From Bacillus sp. X1(2014) (GTDB lineage Bacteria > Bacillota > Bacilli > Bacillales_B > DSM-18226): 64,000 nt of DNA. This document shows positions 18,601 through 27,472 of this stretch, one piece after another (positions within the stretch are counted from its first letter, which is position 1; each line of letters starts with the position of its first letter). The DNA lies in contig NZ_VEED01000005.1 in NCBI RefSeq assembly GCF_007678255.1, positions 248,001 to 312,000 on the forward strand, read 5' to 3'. A program made the translations under genes and the position numbers. The notes beneath the pieces were generated by a model, which worked only from the letters and a program-made list of their open reading frames with translations, had not been told where the DNA came from and made no database searches.

Positions 18601-21600
18601 AAATTATTTACGATGCTAGAAGTTGGTAACGGTTCTGGTCACTATGGCTACGCCAATGCCGAAGCAAAATATTTCTCAACTCTAGATTTAGGCTGGCACC
18701 TTGCTCCTACGTATGGTGAAGATAACCATGAAGGAACATGGGGGCAAATCAATGCCCGTACGGTAATCGTTGCAGACGATCTTTCTCAAGATTCCTTAAT
18801 GAACTCCATGCGTAATATGCGCGTGTACATGGAAGAAGATCCGAACTTCACATTAGATGTATCTGCCAATGGCTATTATATGGGTTCAACTGTAGATAGT
18901 AAGAAACTAAGCTTTAATATTAAGGGAAGTGACTTAGTAGCGGAAACGAAAAATAGCACAGACTATGATTATCTTCCAGCATCTTATAAGTCAGATGATA
19001 GAATTGCTAAAGTTGAATTAATCTCAAACGGCAGTAAAGTAGTCGACTCTATTACACCAATGGAAAAAGACTTTACTTGGACACCAGAATATACAGTAAC
19101 AGGCGGCCAACAATGGTTTGTTGTTAAAGTTACTCAAATGGATGGCGAACGTATTTATTCTTCACCAATCTGGTCTAAAGAAGAATCTGTCGATGTAAAA
19201 GTTAACAGCATTGATATTGACGGAGGAGTCATCGTTGGCGGCAACCCTGCTACATTAAAAGCAACAGTTGCGAACAATGGTACTGAAGTCGTGAAAAACC
19301 TAGAAGTAGATTTCTATTACGATGAAGTCAAAACTGAGAATCTTATTGGTACAAACAATATCACTTCGATTCTATCCAAGACTTCAGCAACAGCTACTGC
19401 TACATGGGCAAGCCCAATTAAAGGCGATCATAAGTTAATTGCCGTTGTAACTTCCTTAGATGGACTGAATCTTGGTGATGTTCAATTCTCATTACCAGTA
19501 AAGATTAAAGAGCCACTTGGAATTAAGGTGTTAATCGATGCTAACCATAACAACGAAAACACAAGTACAGATGGTGGAACGTATAAGGATAACTTAAAAG
19601 CCTTTACGCTAATGCTTCAAAAAGAAGGATACACAGTTGCTGAAAATAAAACAGCACTAACAGATGAAGTATTAAGCACTGTAAAAGTATTAGTCATTAC
19701 ACATGGAAAAGCTTTAACAACGGATGAACAAGCCGCCGTTGCAAAGTTTGTGAAAAATGGCGGTTCCTTATTAATGGCTGGTAAGAGCAATAACAGTACA
19801 GACCCTACCATTAATAACGGAGTACTAAGCGAAATTGGATCAGCTATCCGTATGGGTAATGATGGCGTATTTGATGATAGTAAGAGTGGAAATTTCTGGA
19901 GTGATCCAGCTGTCAGCCCGTATGCAGTCAGAGTACATCCAGGATTAGTACCCAACCATATAACTGACCGCGTATCGTTTGTCGATTATTACAGTGGAAC
20001 AAGTTTATCTGGGGCGGATAATAAGGCATTAACCCAATCAGATAAAGTAACCATCCTTGCAAAAGGTAATGAAACAACGTACCAAGGAAAAGTTTTAGGC
20101 GGATACACCTATGATGCCGTTTCTGATGCAACAGGCGGTTCAGCCATTCCATTAATTGCCTCTGAAGAAATTGGCGAAAATGGACGAATCGTTGTTTCAG
20201 GGATGAACATCTTTAATGATAAGCAGATGGATGAATCTTATGAACCAAAGGGTAACGACGAATTAATTTTTAACTCAGTCAATTGGTTGGCACATCGTGA
20301 AATGAGAGTTCAAAATATCGCAGATGTACGTAAACTGGCTGATGATACAGATGTAGTGGTAGAAGGAACTGTTACAACTGGAGCAGGTGTGTTCTTTGAT
20401 GCGTTCAACTTACAAGATGAGACTGGCGGCATCATGGCTTACCTTGAAGTTCCAGATGGTTCGTTAAAACCAGGTGACAAAGTACGTGTTTATGGCCACA
20501 TAAAGAGATTTGATAATAATATTGAATTAGAGTTTACTAGCTTTGCAAAAGATGTTATTAAACTTGGATCAGGTGATCCTGTCCAACCGAAACTAGTACC
20601 AACTGGCGAAGCAACTTCTGCTGCCAACCAAGGGTTCCTAGTTAAAGTTAAAGGTCAAGTCGTATCAAAGTTTGATGAAAATTCTTATGTCATCAATGAT
20701 GGTTCTGGTGATGTGTTAGTGTTCACGGATGGATACATTGTGAACCAAAGCAATGTTCAGGTACCAGTTCTTAAAACGGGTGATACCTTAGAAGCAGTTG
20801 GTTTATCTGGTGCTTTTGCACAAGGTACACGAATCCGTGTAAGAGATACAAGAGAGTTAGTTGGAACGGTAGCTAGTCCTGCAGGTCAAGGAAAACTAGT
20901 AATCGGTGAAAAGCCTGCAGCATCCCTAACATTCAGTCTTTATTCTAAAGGTGAACAAGTTTGGTATGATTTCACTACGGATGCTAATGGAGAGTTTACA
21001 CATCATCTTCCAGATGGTGAATACAAAGTTGAAGGTATTTGGGCAGATCCAACGTGGTATCCACTTGGTAAAACGTATATGATTAAAGACGGCTTATTGA
21101 ATGGCACAGACCCATTCATGATCGATGCTTTGGATTACGACGCCCCAGCACCTGAACAAGGAAATTGGAGCGTAACAGGGAAACTTGTGAATGGAAGTAA
21201 TGCGTTAACAAACATTCCATTCAGTATCCATTCATCAGATGGAACCAAGTGGTATGATACGAAATCCGATAAAACTGGGAAATTTGTCTTTAATTTACCG
21301 GATGGCAGCTACCAAGTGGACGGAATCTGGGTAGATTCAGAAAGCAAGTGGTATGAGTTACATCAACAGTTCGTTGTAAAAGACGGAACGTTGGAGGGTT
21401 CTTCGGAATTACTCTTTGATGTGAAACAAACAGCCAGCAAAAATGTGACTGGAACACTTACCAATGGGACTAAAACGTTAAATGATACCATCTTCAGTGT
21501 TCATACGACGACTGGAGAAGAAAGATGGTATGACGCACAAACAGATGAAAATGGTAACTTCGGTATTAACCTTCCAAACGGTTCTTATAAAATAGAAGGT

Positions 21601-21972
21601 ATTTGGTCCGCGATGGAAGGGAAATGGTATGTTTTAGAAAAAGAATTTACTGTTTCTGGCACATCCACACTAAATATTGATGTTGTTACTGATGGGCCAG
21701 CAGTGGAAGCACCAACTGTTTCTGGTACCCTAACAAAAGGGAACACGGCTTTATCGAATGTTATATTCAGTATTCACACCACGACTGGCGAAGAAAAATG
21801 GTACGATACGGTAACAGATGCAAATGGTAACTTTAGCTTTGCAGGCTTATCGAACGGAACATACAAGCTAGAAGGTATTTGGCTGAGTACAGAAGGAAAA
21901 TGGTATAGCTTACAAAAGGAATTTACTGTTAATAACACTACTCAATTAAATATTGATGTATTAGCACAATAA
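15613..21972 (+). CDS. Giant secreted multidomain protein with PHP metallohydrolase-like domain
   Basis: 2119 residues, start ATG 15613 after AAAGGGTGGT. The signal peptide ends near RAHADMADH. Inferred domain order: lamin-tail-like domain (about 40-200, FIELYNPTDQPVDLTGW), Big-like segments with Ala/Thr-rich strands (200-430), an OB-like domain (430-640, FFTVEGVVTIQNG), and a fibronectin-like part. Next is a PHP/CehA-McbA-like metallohydrolase (about 825-1160) with metal-site motifs GTTHNHTNISHDG, FSDHSHDIDP, FNHPD and GEDNHEGTWG. Then come a CARDB-like strand domain, a ThuA-like domain (about 1300-1560, VLVITHGKALTTDEQAAV), a second OB-like domain (1570-1745), and four modules (1755-2119) of the kind that build the 1447-residue protein. 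No sorting signal is visible. The PHP part suggests phosphoester hydrolysis outside the cell, perhaps of nucleic acid, as in secreted OB/LTD nucleases; this is inference. Confidence 0.82.
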   Translation: MKDRHRKFKRWTSTSMAALLLVSTFLPSGLITRAHADMADHIVISQVFGGGGNGSGSTAAPYNKDFIELYNPTDQPVDLTGWSVQYASSGGTGWTPTPLAGIIPAHGYYLISEGGGASGVNLPTPEASGAIAMSGTAGKVALFKDKTTAASGAKPIEAVDFVGFGTATAFEGSGPTKAPSNTTSVQRRPYANTDPAPGKGNAWDTDDNAADFYVGPVAAPRNTASTPEAPMVPVISLQPKGNTIQFLQQQDNAVTVKGGALAAEPGSTVKVYETAAKGTALGTATATADGSFEISFTETTALPSVYVSAKQGDMDESAAIQIDVAKASSNVAVDKLNYMVTSGTGTLIGNAAAAIKDSIIKVYPNESANASELLATATAGATGDFNIKINNNAPDKVYVTQQTSTTKGIMLPSAPVSIEKAVLTTITPLNEVKATDSKGILTNLNGFFTVEGVVTIQNGILGTQKNNFYIQDATGGINVFGSFDSGLTVQRGDKLRVTGKVIVYNGMTEFEPTAIQKLEEGQALPTVKDITILDLNTFATAEPLEGSLVSVTGKVSAVAATGANYNVTLVDENTKATTIRVMGATGIKPDTDLVIGKSYTITGIVGQYTTNATHVNGYQVFPRDVKDIASILGISHTALTEVYKGTNVEFVANADGAEAVTVYYRAKGATDYTSLVMGNDSNGRYTATLDTANVPVNGFEYYIEAKAGTKVQSTGTSAAPYAVSLIEDTTGPAFSGETPQKDAKVETPHPEITALINDPSGVDEASVQLWLDGKELKSPEAAITRMQVKYTPTEDLSIGVHTVKVSAADLKGNTNTKEWTFEIVPRFDGGNHYRGTTHNHTNISHDGAGTPEDALKAGQKYNYDWFAFSDHSHDIDPEKLGTDTVNRKAKDGTTVMQERSGGTQWQTTKDLATKYTKNGEYVVFPAFEMTSTTWGHSNIFGTENFIDRNINGKQYQDLSQYYAWVLTYDNIVGQFNHPDMSANAFNNFKPYNSDVDKLFTMLEVGNGSGHYGYANAEAKYFSTLDLGWHLAPTYGEDNHEGTWGQINARTVIVADDLSQDSLMNSMRNMRVYMEEDPNFTLDVSANGYYMGSTVDSKKLSFNIKGSDLVAETKNSTDYDYLPASYKSDDRIAKVELISNGSKVVDSITPMEKDFTWTPEYTVTGGQQWFVVKVTQMDGERIYSSPIWSKEESVDVKVNSIDIDGGVIVGGNPATLKATVANNGTEVVKNLEVDFYYDEVKTENLIGTNNITSILSKTSATATATWASPIKGDHKLIAVVTSLDGLNLGDVQFSLPVKIKEPLGIKVLIDANHNNENTSTDGGTYKDNLKAFTLMLQKEGYTVAENKTALTDEVLSTVKVLVITHGKALTTDEQAAVAKFVKNGGSLLMAGKSNNSTDPTINNGVLSEIGSAIRMGNDGVFDDSKSGNFWSDPAVSPYAVRVHPGLVPNHITDRVSFVDYYSGTSLSGADNKALTQSDKVTILAKGNETTYQGKVLGGYTYDAVSDATGGSAIPLIASEEIGENGRIVVSGMNIFNDKQMDESYEPKGNDELIFNSVNWLAHREMRVQNIADVRKLADDTDVVVEGTVTTGAGVFFDAFNLQDETGGIMAYLEVPDGSLKPGDKVRVYGHIKRFDNNIELEFTSFAKDVIKLGSGDPVQPKLVPTGEATSAANQGFLVKVKGQVVSKFDENSYVINDGSGDVLVFTDGYIVNQSNVQVPVLKTGDTLEAVGLSGAFAQGTRIRVRDTRELVGTVASPAGQGKLVIGEKPAASLTFSLYSKGEQVWYDFTTDANGEFTHHLPDGEYKVEGIWADPTWYPLGKTYMIKDGLLNGTDPFMIDALDYDAPAPEQGNWSVTGKLVNGSNALTNIPFSIHSSDGTKWYDTKSDKTGKFVFNLPDGSYQVDGIWVDSESKWYELHQQFVVKDGTLEGSSELLFDVKQTASKNVTGTLTNGTKTLNDTIFSVHTTTGEERWYDAQTDENGNFGINLPNGSYKIEGIWSAMEGKWYVLEKEFTVSGTSTLNIDVVTDGPAVEAPTVSGTLTKGNTALSNVIFSIHTTTGEEKWYDTVTDANGNFSFAGLSNGTYKLEGIWLSTEGKWYSLQKEFTVNNTTQLNIDVLAQ

Positions 21973-21985
21973 GTTCTGTTGGTTA

Positions 21986-22016
21986 GGGTAGAAATCATTG
22001 GTTTCTACCCTTTTTT
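21986..22016 (+). terminator. Rho-independent terminator
   Basis: GGGTAGAAA and TTTCTACCC pair across a 7-nt loop, followed by TTTTTT, 14 bp after the stop of the giant protein. Confidence 0.92.
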
Positions 22017-22034
22017 ATTTATTTCCCTCGATAC

Positions 22035-22085
22035 TTTGTCGAATTTTGTAAAATTATCATGTAATGTGTCGTATAATTTTCGACA
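22035..22085. promoter_or_regulatory. Pair of Spo0A-box-like sites
   Basis: TTTGTCGAA at 22035-22043 (plus) and TGTCGAAAA at 22077-22085 (read on minus) flank a short AT-rich stretch about 280 bp upstream of the second glycan cluster. They match the Spo0A core box. Function inferred from motif only. Confidence 0.4.
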
Positions 22086-22363
22086 TTTTATTCAATTAAT
22101 ATGAGAAAATAGTAATGGCTGTCCTAGAATTGTAGTATAATTTTAAGTGCTTTATGTCTTTAGGATTACGAAATTAGTTGTATTTAACTAATTGGTAATT
22201 GATTGTAAAATGTGTATTTCATTTTAATCCGTAGGAATAACGAGTAAGATAATAAATAGGATTTACATTTACTTACAAATGTGTTAAAAAGTCATTTCAA
22301 TCGAATGGAATTAACTTTCTTCCTATTAGAAATTAAGGATATTTAAAAGGTGGTAACTAGTTA
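22086..22363. other. AT-rich non-coding leader of the ABC-dependent glycan cluster
   Basis: No gene is seen here. It holds a perfect 8-bp inverted repeat (AATTAGTT-gtattt-AACTAATT, 22172-22193) that could be an operator or a hairpin. It ends with AAGGTGGT in front of the GTG start at 22364. No clear -35/-10 pair was picked out. Confidence 0.4.
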
Positions 22364-23551
22364 GTGAAAAGGGTTTTAATCATTTCTCAACATTTTTATC
22401 CTGAAATAGGAAGTCATGCTAATCGGATTAAGAATTTATATATATTACTGAAGCGGGGGAATTTTGATGTAACGATCTTTACATCTGAACCTTCTTACCC
22501 AAATAAAAATATTTATCAGAATGGTGACTTTTGGGATGAAGAAACCCTTAATTGTGAAGACAATAACATACACAGGATAAGCATCAATAACCGAAAGTAT
22601 TCCAACAGCATCATGAATCGCTTGCTGTATTATTTGGAAATAGCATTTAAATTAATCCTCCTAATTATTAAAGATAATAACAAGTATGATTATGTCTTTG
22701 CCACTTCCCCTCCTATATTCACAGGATTTGTTGGTCTGTTTGCTAAATATAAATATAAAACCAAATTCATTCTAGATATAAGGGATTTGTGGCCAGAGTC
22801 CTTAAAAGGAGTGGGAGTATTTAGTAATAGCTTCATCCTAAACTTTTTCGGCCAATTAGAAAAAGTTCTATACAAAAAGTCTGATAAAATTGTCATTAAC
22901 AGTTTAGGTTTTCAGGATTATATTCAAAAGAAAGCCGGAATCACTGATTCGAAAATTGTATTCATACCAAATGGTTCCCTTAAAGAAGAACTAGCGCTAA
23001 TTAATAAGGAACGAAATGGATCAAGGAAAATTATTTATGCGGGTAACCTTGGTCTGGCGCAAAACACGGAGTTAATTCATCAATTGGTTCCGCTATTTGA
23101 AGAGTATGGGATTCAACTAACGATTATTGGATATGGAGTTCATAAGAATGATTTAATCAACTCGGTTAAAAACCATAAAAATGTGACGATTATTAATCCG
23201 TTGACCAAGAAGGAATGCTTTAAAATTATTTCCGAACACGATTTAGGATTAGTCACGTTAAAGGATGAAGAAGTGTTTAAAACAGTGCTGCCTGGAAAAA
23301 TTGTAGACTATATGACATGTGGTGTACCGATTGTCGGCATTGTGGATGGATACGCGAAAGAGTTGATTAATAATGAAGGAATAGGGATTGCTATCCATGA
23401 AGATGACCCGCAGGAAATCTTGTCTTCAATCATGATGTTATTAGACGATGAGTCAAGAAGAAAAAAAATGGTTATAAAGGAACAGCAGCTTATTCTTGAA
23501 AAATTCAATTGGGAAATTAACATAAAAAAGCTAGTTGAATATATGGAATAA
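22364..23551 (+). CDS. Glycosyltransferase family 4 (WcaI/WbuB-like)
   Basis: 395 residues, start GTG 22364 with AAGGTGGT about 10 nt upstream. The N-terminus VLIISQHFYPEIGSHANRIK is typical of GT4 enzymes that add FucNAc, ManNAc or related sugars. FILDIRDLWPESLKGVGVF is the WbuB/WcaI signature. The donor domain follows with IIYAGNLGLAQN and a late VLPGKIVDYMTCGVPIVGIV block in place of the usual EGxxxxxLE. First gene of the second, ABC-dependent surface glycan cluster. Which sugar it adds is not readable. Confidence 0.85.
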   Translation: MKRVLIISQHFYPEIGSHANRIKNLYILLKRGNFDVTIFTSEPSYPNKNIYQNGDFWDEETLNCEDNNIHRISINNRKYSNSIMNRLLYYLEIAFKLILLIIKDNNKYDYVFATSPPIFTGFVGLFAKYKYKTKFILDIRDLWPESLKGVGVFSNSFILNFFGQLEKVLYKKSDKIVINSLGFQDYIQKKAGITDSKIVFIPNGSLKEELALINKERNGSRKIIYAGNLGLAQNTELIHQLVPLFEEYGIQLTIIGYGVHKNDLINSVKNHKNVTIINPLTKKECFKIISEHDLGLVTLKDEEVFKTVLPGKIVDYMTCGVPIVGIVDGYAKELINNEGIGIAIHEDDPQEILSSIMMLLDDESRRKKMVIKEQQLILEKFNWEINIKKLVEYME

Positions 23552-23587
23552 ATAATAAAACTAACTTTTAAGGAATGGTATGAAATT

Positions 23588-24910
23588 ATGTCTAAAAAGG
23601 TATGTATGTTTGTGTGGAATCATTTCACGAATGACGCCCGGGTATTACGAGAGTGCACCGCTTTATCGGAGTCAGGTTATGAGGTGGATTTAATTTGTAT
23701 CCACGATCCGAAAGATAAATCATTACCAAGGTTCGAACAAAGAAATGATCTTTTTAAGGTTTACCGAATCAAACGATATCCCGTTTTATTAGAATTGATG
23801 CAAAAGGTTTACAGGTACTCCATGCAAAACAAATTGTTTGGGGCTTTTTTGCTGCTTATTTGGGGGATGTTAATCTATTTCGCTCCTATTGTATTTTCAA
23901 TTCTAACCGTTCTTGCTGTACTTCTATTGAAAACAAAGTTAAAGGTTGTTTGGGTTAGAGGAAGTCTGATCCTAGGAATGATCATGAAGGGATATGTTAA
24001 GAAATACGATATTTACCATTCTAATGATTTAAATACACTTCCACAAGGATATTTTTGTTCAAAGTGGCGCCTGAAACCGAAGAAGCTAGTCTATGATTCC
24101 CATGAAGTTCAGACAAGCCGTACTGGTTATTCTAGTCCAATGTATGGAAAAATGGAACGCTTTCTTATAAAGAAAATTGACGAAATGATGGTCGAAAATG
24201 ACACTCGTGCTAAGTATAACGAAGATTTATACGGATTTTATCCACATGTTGTCCACAACTATCCTTTTAAACAAACAAATACAAATGAAGAAACGATCGA
24301 TTTACATGCGATTTTGGATATCCCGAAAGAAGAGAAAATCTTATTGTATCAAGGCGGAATTCAGACTGGCAGAGGTCTGGATAAGTTGATTCAGGCAGCA
24401 CCATTATTTAATGAAGGAGTACTAGTCCTTATTGGGGATGGGAAAATTAAAAACCAACTGCAAACGATGGTTGAAGAAAAGAACCTTCAGGATAAGGTAA
24501 AGTTCCTCCCTAAAGTCCCGCTTGCAGATCTGCCTAAATATACACGAAATGCCTATTTGGGATTTCAGGTTCTAAATAATGTATGTTTCAATCATTATTC
24601 TGCATCATCGAACAAATTGTTTGAATACATGATGGCTGGTGTACCAGTAGTTGCGTGTGATTTTCCGGAGATTAAGAGAGTAGTAGAGTGCGAAAATGTG
24701 GGTTTGTGTGTCGATTCACATAATTATCTAGAAATAGCTGATGCAGTAAATAAATTATTAACGGATAAACAATTAAGAAACAAACTAAGATCGAATTGTC
24801 ATATAGCAAAATTAAAATATAATTGGGAAGAAGAAAAGGAGCAGTTTATTGAGGTATATAATTCTTTCCAGTCTACTACTTATGAGGTGAATGTTGACTA
24901 TGGGAAATAA
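23588..24910 (+). CDS. Glycosyltransferase, GT4-like, with membrane segment
   Basis: 440 residues, start ATG 23588. The N-terminus KVCMFVWNHFTNDARVLREC matches a GT4 subgroup common in Gram-positive glycan loci. A strongly hydrophobic stretch (about residues 80-120) suggests membrane attachment. The later part has YDSHEVQTSR, LLYQGGIQTGRGLDKLI, LIGDGKIKN and the donor-site region NKLFEYMMAGVPVVACDFPE, all GT-B features. It follows the first GT by 36 bp and overlaps the next small gene by 11 bp. Sugar specificity unknown. Confidence 0.83.
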   Translation: MSKKVCMFVWNHFTNDARVLRECTALSESGYEVDLICIHDPKDKSLPRFEQRNDLFKVYRIKRYPVLLELMQKVYRYSMQNKLFGAFLLLIWGMLIYFAPIVFSILTVLAVLLLKTKLKVVWVRGSLILGMIMKGYVKKYDIYHSNDLNTLPQGYFCSKWRLKPKKLVYDSHEVQTSRTGYSSPMYGKMERFLIKKIDEMMVENDTRAKYNEDLYGFYPHVVHNYPFKQTNTNEETIDLHAILDIPKEEKILLYQGGIQTGRGLDKLIQAAPLFNEGVLVLIGDGKIKNQLQTMVEEKNLQDKVKFLPKVPLADLPKYTRNAYLGFQVLNNVCFNHYSASSNKLFEYMMAGVPVVACDFPEIKRVVECENVGLCVDSHNYLEIADAVNKLLTDKQLRNKLRSNCHIAKLKYNWEEEKEQFIEVYNSFQSTTYEVNVDYGK

Positions 24911-25142
24911 TGAATATGATAGACTCAGAGAAATTGTCCAAGAGAATATTAATTTAAAACAAGAATTACTAAAGACCCTGGATGAAAAAGAAAAATTAGT
25001 ATTACTGTGTGAGAAATTATTAGTTGAAAAAGAATTTATTGAAAAAAGGTATAAAAACCTCCGAAATTCAAAATTGGGTCGAATCACTATTTGGATATGG
25101 GAAAGGAGAGGGAAAAAGGTTTATGCAAAAAGAAAATCTTAA
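24900..25142 (+). CDS. Small coiled-coil protein
   Basis: 80 residues, start ATG 24900 (GAGGTG 10 nt upstream); ATG 24891 is only 1 nt from that site. Residues about 5-52 show Leu/Ile heptads with Glu/Lys flanks (NINLKQELLKTLDEKEKL), so a coiled coil is likely. The basic tail has SKLGRITIWIWERRGKK, an amphipathic Trp-rich segment that could touch the membrane. The gene overlaps both neighbours (11 bp upstream, 20 bp downstream), which implies coupled translation. It might tether glycosyltransferases together. No family recognised. Confidence 0.65.
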   Translation: MGNNEYDRLREIVQENINLKQELLKTLDEKEKLVLLCEKLLVEKEFIEKRYKNLRNSKLGRITIWIWERRGKKVYAKRKS

Positions 25143-27459
25143 AGTCTTACTAAAAGGTGCATTAGATGATATCAAAAAGAAAAGGGAATATGTAAATTCC
25201 TTAAATAATTTACCCATGATTAAAATAAATGGGTTTTCTGATTTTTTTATTGATACTCCGGTAAATATCTCTTTTAATTATAGCAATCAAGTTATTAACC
25301 TTGAGGAAGAAAGTGTATATCTATCTTTATTTGAGAAAACCACAAATTTCAATAAATTACCTAATAATAATAGCTTTGCATTAATAGGGAATTGTCTCAA
25401 TCTAATTATTGATTTTAATATTTTTAATAATGTTACTTGCACTGTCTATATTTTGTTTTATGATAATGAACAAAATATACATTCGATAAATCTTAAACAC
25501 GCTGGTGGTATCCTTACGAAAACCATTAAGTGTCCTCAAAATGCAAAATATTACAGATTTGCTATTAAACTTGAAGGTAAGGGAACATTCCAGATAAAAG
25601 AGGTTAGTATTGAACAGAAGTTAAATGTAAGTACTAGTTTATACGTACCAAATGGTAATTCATCCGAAAACAAAGGTAAAAGTACCCTTTTAAATGAGAA
25701 TAAATGTAGTGAATTTAAAAATAAAATTAAGAACTTTAGGTATAAGAGAAAGGTTAAAGATAATAATCTTACTGTTGCCGCAATTCTAGACGAATTTAGT
25801 TATGACTGTTTTAAATATGATTGTAACCTTATAAAGTTATCGAAAGAAAATTGGAAGAAGGAGTTAGAGGAAGTAAAACCTGATTTTCTGTTTGTTGAAT
25901 CTTGTTGGCAAGGGAATAATGGGGAATGGGCTTATGAAGTTGCTAATCTCCATAAAAATAGCCATAGAACAAAACTGAAAGAATTAACAGGTTATTGTAA
26001 AGAAAAAAATATTGTAACTCTCTTTTGGGATAAAGAGGGCTTTGAAAACTTTAATTTTTTTAAGGGAGCAGCTAAATTTTTTGATTATATATTTACAGCT
26101 GATGAAAATAATATTACAAATTTTAAGCAATATACCAAAAATGAAAATATTTATACACTTGCATTTGCTGCTCAACCTCAAATTCATAATCCAATTTACA
26201 AGGACAGAAATTATATGGGTCAGATAGCTTTTGGTGGTTCATATTACAATAATAAACATGATGCAAGAAAAATTGATATGGAACAAATAATAAAACCAGC
26301 TTTGGAATTTGATATTCAAATTTTTGATAGATATTTTGGGACAGATCCAAAAAAATATCCAAATAACCAATGGCCAGAGGAATATCAAAAAAATATTGTT
26401 GGTAATCTAAAGTATGGTGAAATGATAGAGGCTTACAAGAACTATGATATATTCATAAATGTAAATTCTGTTCAAAATAGTAAATTTATGTTTGCTAGAA
26501 GAGTCTTCGAGGTTTTGGCTTCAAGGACAATGGTACTATCTGGACCTTCTATTGGTGTAGAGGAAATGTTTAATGATCTTGTGCCTGTTGCAAAGACAAA
26601 AGAAGATACAAAAGATTATCTGAAAATATATCTTAAAAATAGTGCATTAAGAGAGAAAAAAGTCAAAGAAGCATCAAGATTTGTATTTACAAATCATACC
26701 TATAAGAATAGACTTCAACAGATTTGCGATACAATCGGCCTTAATAAGAAAATTGTTAAAAAACCTAAGGCAACTTTGATTGCATCTACTCAAAGAGATG
26801 AATATATGAATATTTTATTCGAAAGTATTAGTAGTCAAACATATCCGGATATCGAAGTAGTAGTGATTCTAAATAAAAATAATATGGATATTAAAAAGTG
26901 GGATAAAAAGTTTAAGCAATTGAAATATGATGTAAAAATTATTCAAGTGGATGAACAACATTCACTTGGCTATTGTTTAAATACCGCTATCCAAAATTCT
27001 AATGGCGAAATAATAGCTAAAATTGATGATGATGATTATTATGCTCCTAATTATCTTACTGATATGATTATATCTATGGATTATAGCAACGCGGATGTAG
27101 TAGGAAAGAGTTCTCATTATATCTACTTTGAAGAAAATGGATTACTATCATTAAAAACTATGGGATCAGGAATGGAAACCTATTCTGACTTTATTGCTGG
27201 GGCCACATTAGTTTTTAAACGAGAAGTGTATGAGAGACTATCTGGTTTTTCTGATAAAAACAGAGGTGAGGATTCTGACTTTTTGAAAAGAGCTAAAGAG
27301 AATGGCTTTACAATTTATTCGAATGATCAGTATAACTATTGTTGCTTAAGAAGAAAAAATAAAGATAGCCACACATGGAAAGTTAACGATAATGAACTAT
27401 TAAGGAACTCAACATCCCATTCTATAACGCTTGATTATAAAACTCCGATAACTTTTTAA
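25123..27459 (+). CDS. CgeB-like / GT2 fusion glycosyltransferase
   Basis: About 778 residues. Start ATG 25123 has AAGGAGAGGG about 12 nt upstream; the frame is open further up but without a ribosome site. Residues about 1-220 are Asn/Ile-rich, beta-type and unrecognised. Residues about 225-530 resemble CgeB-type GT-B proteins (DFLFVESCWQG, IVTLFWDKEG, QIAFGGSYYNNKH, RVFEVLASRTMVLSGPS). Residues about 545-760 are a GT2 (GT-A) domain with TLIASTQRDEY, the metal-binding AKIDDDDYYAPNYL and the late GEDSDFLKRAKENG. Two glycosyltransferase folds in one chain suggest two successive additions, or polymerisation. Codon use is very AT-rich (many AAA, AAT, ATT), as in the next gene, hinting at transfer from a lower-GC source. 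Confidence 0.8.
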   Translation: MQKENLKVLLKGALDDIKKKREYVNSLNNLPMIKINGFSDFFIDTPVNISFNYSNQVINLEEESVYLSLFEKTTNFNKLPNNNSFALIGNCLNLIIDFNIFNNVTCTVYILFYDNEQNIHSINLKHAGGILTKTIKCPQNAKYYRFAIKLEGKGTFQIKEVSIEQKLNVSTSLYVPNGNSSENKGKSTLLNENKCSEFKNKIKNFRYKRKVKDNNLTVAAILDEFSYDCFKYDCNLIKLSKENWKKELEEVKPDFLFVESCWQGNNGEWAYEVANLHKNSHRTKLKELTGYCKEKNIVTLFWDKEGFENFNFFKGAAKFFDYIFTADENNITNFKQYTKNENIYTLAFAAQPQIHNPIYKDRNYMGQIAFGGSYYNNKHDARKIDMEQIIKPALEFDIQIFDRYFGTDPKKYPNNQWPEEYQKNIVGNLKYGEMIEAYKNYDIFINVNSVQNSKFMFARRVFEVLASRTMVLSGPSIGVEEMFNDLVPVAKTKEDTKDYLKIYLKNSALREKKVKEASRFVFTNHTYKNRLQQICDTIGLNKKIVKKPKATLIASTQRDEYMNILFESISSQTYPDIEVVVILNKNNMDIKKWDKKFKQLKYDVKIIQVDEQHSLGYCLNTAIQNSNGEIIAKIDDDDYYAPNYLTDMIISMDYSNADVVGKSSHYIYFEENGLLSLKTMGSGMETYSDFIAGATLVFKREVYERLSGFSDKNRGEDSDFLKRAKENGFTIYSNDQYNYCCLRRKNKDSHTWKVNDNELLRNSTSHSITLDYKTPITF

Positions 27460-27472
27460 AAGGGGCAAAATA

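Noticed and set aside
25024..25122. Upstream extension of the CgeB-like/GT2 protein
   Set aside because: The open frame overlaps the coiled-coil gene and no ribosome site precedes it; ATG 25123 has a purine-rich site upstream.
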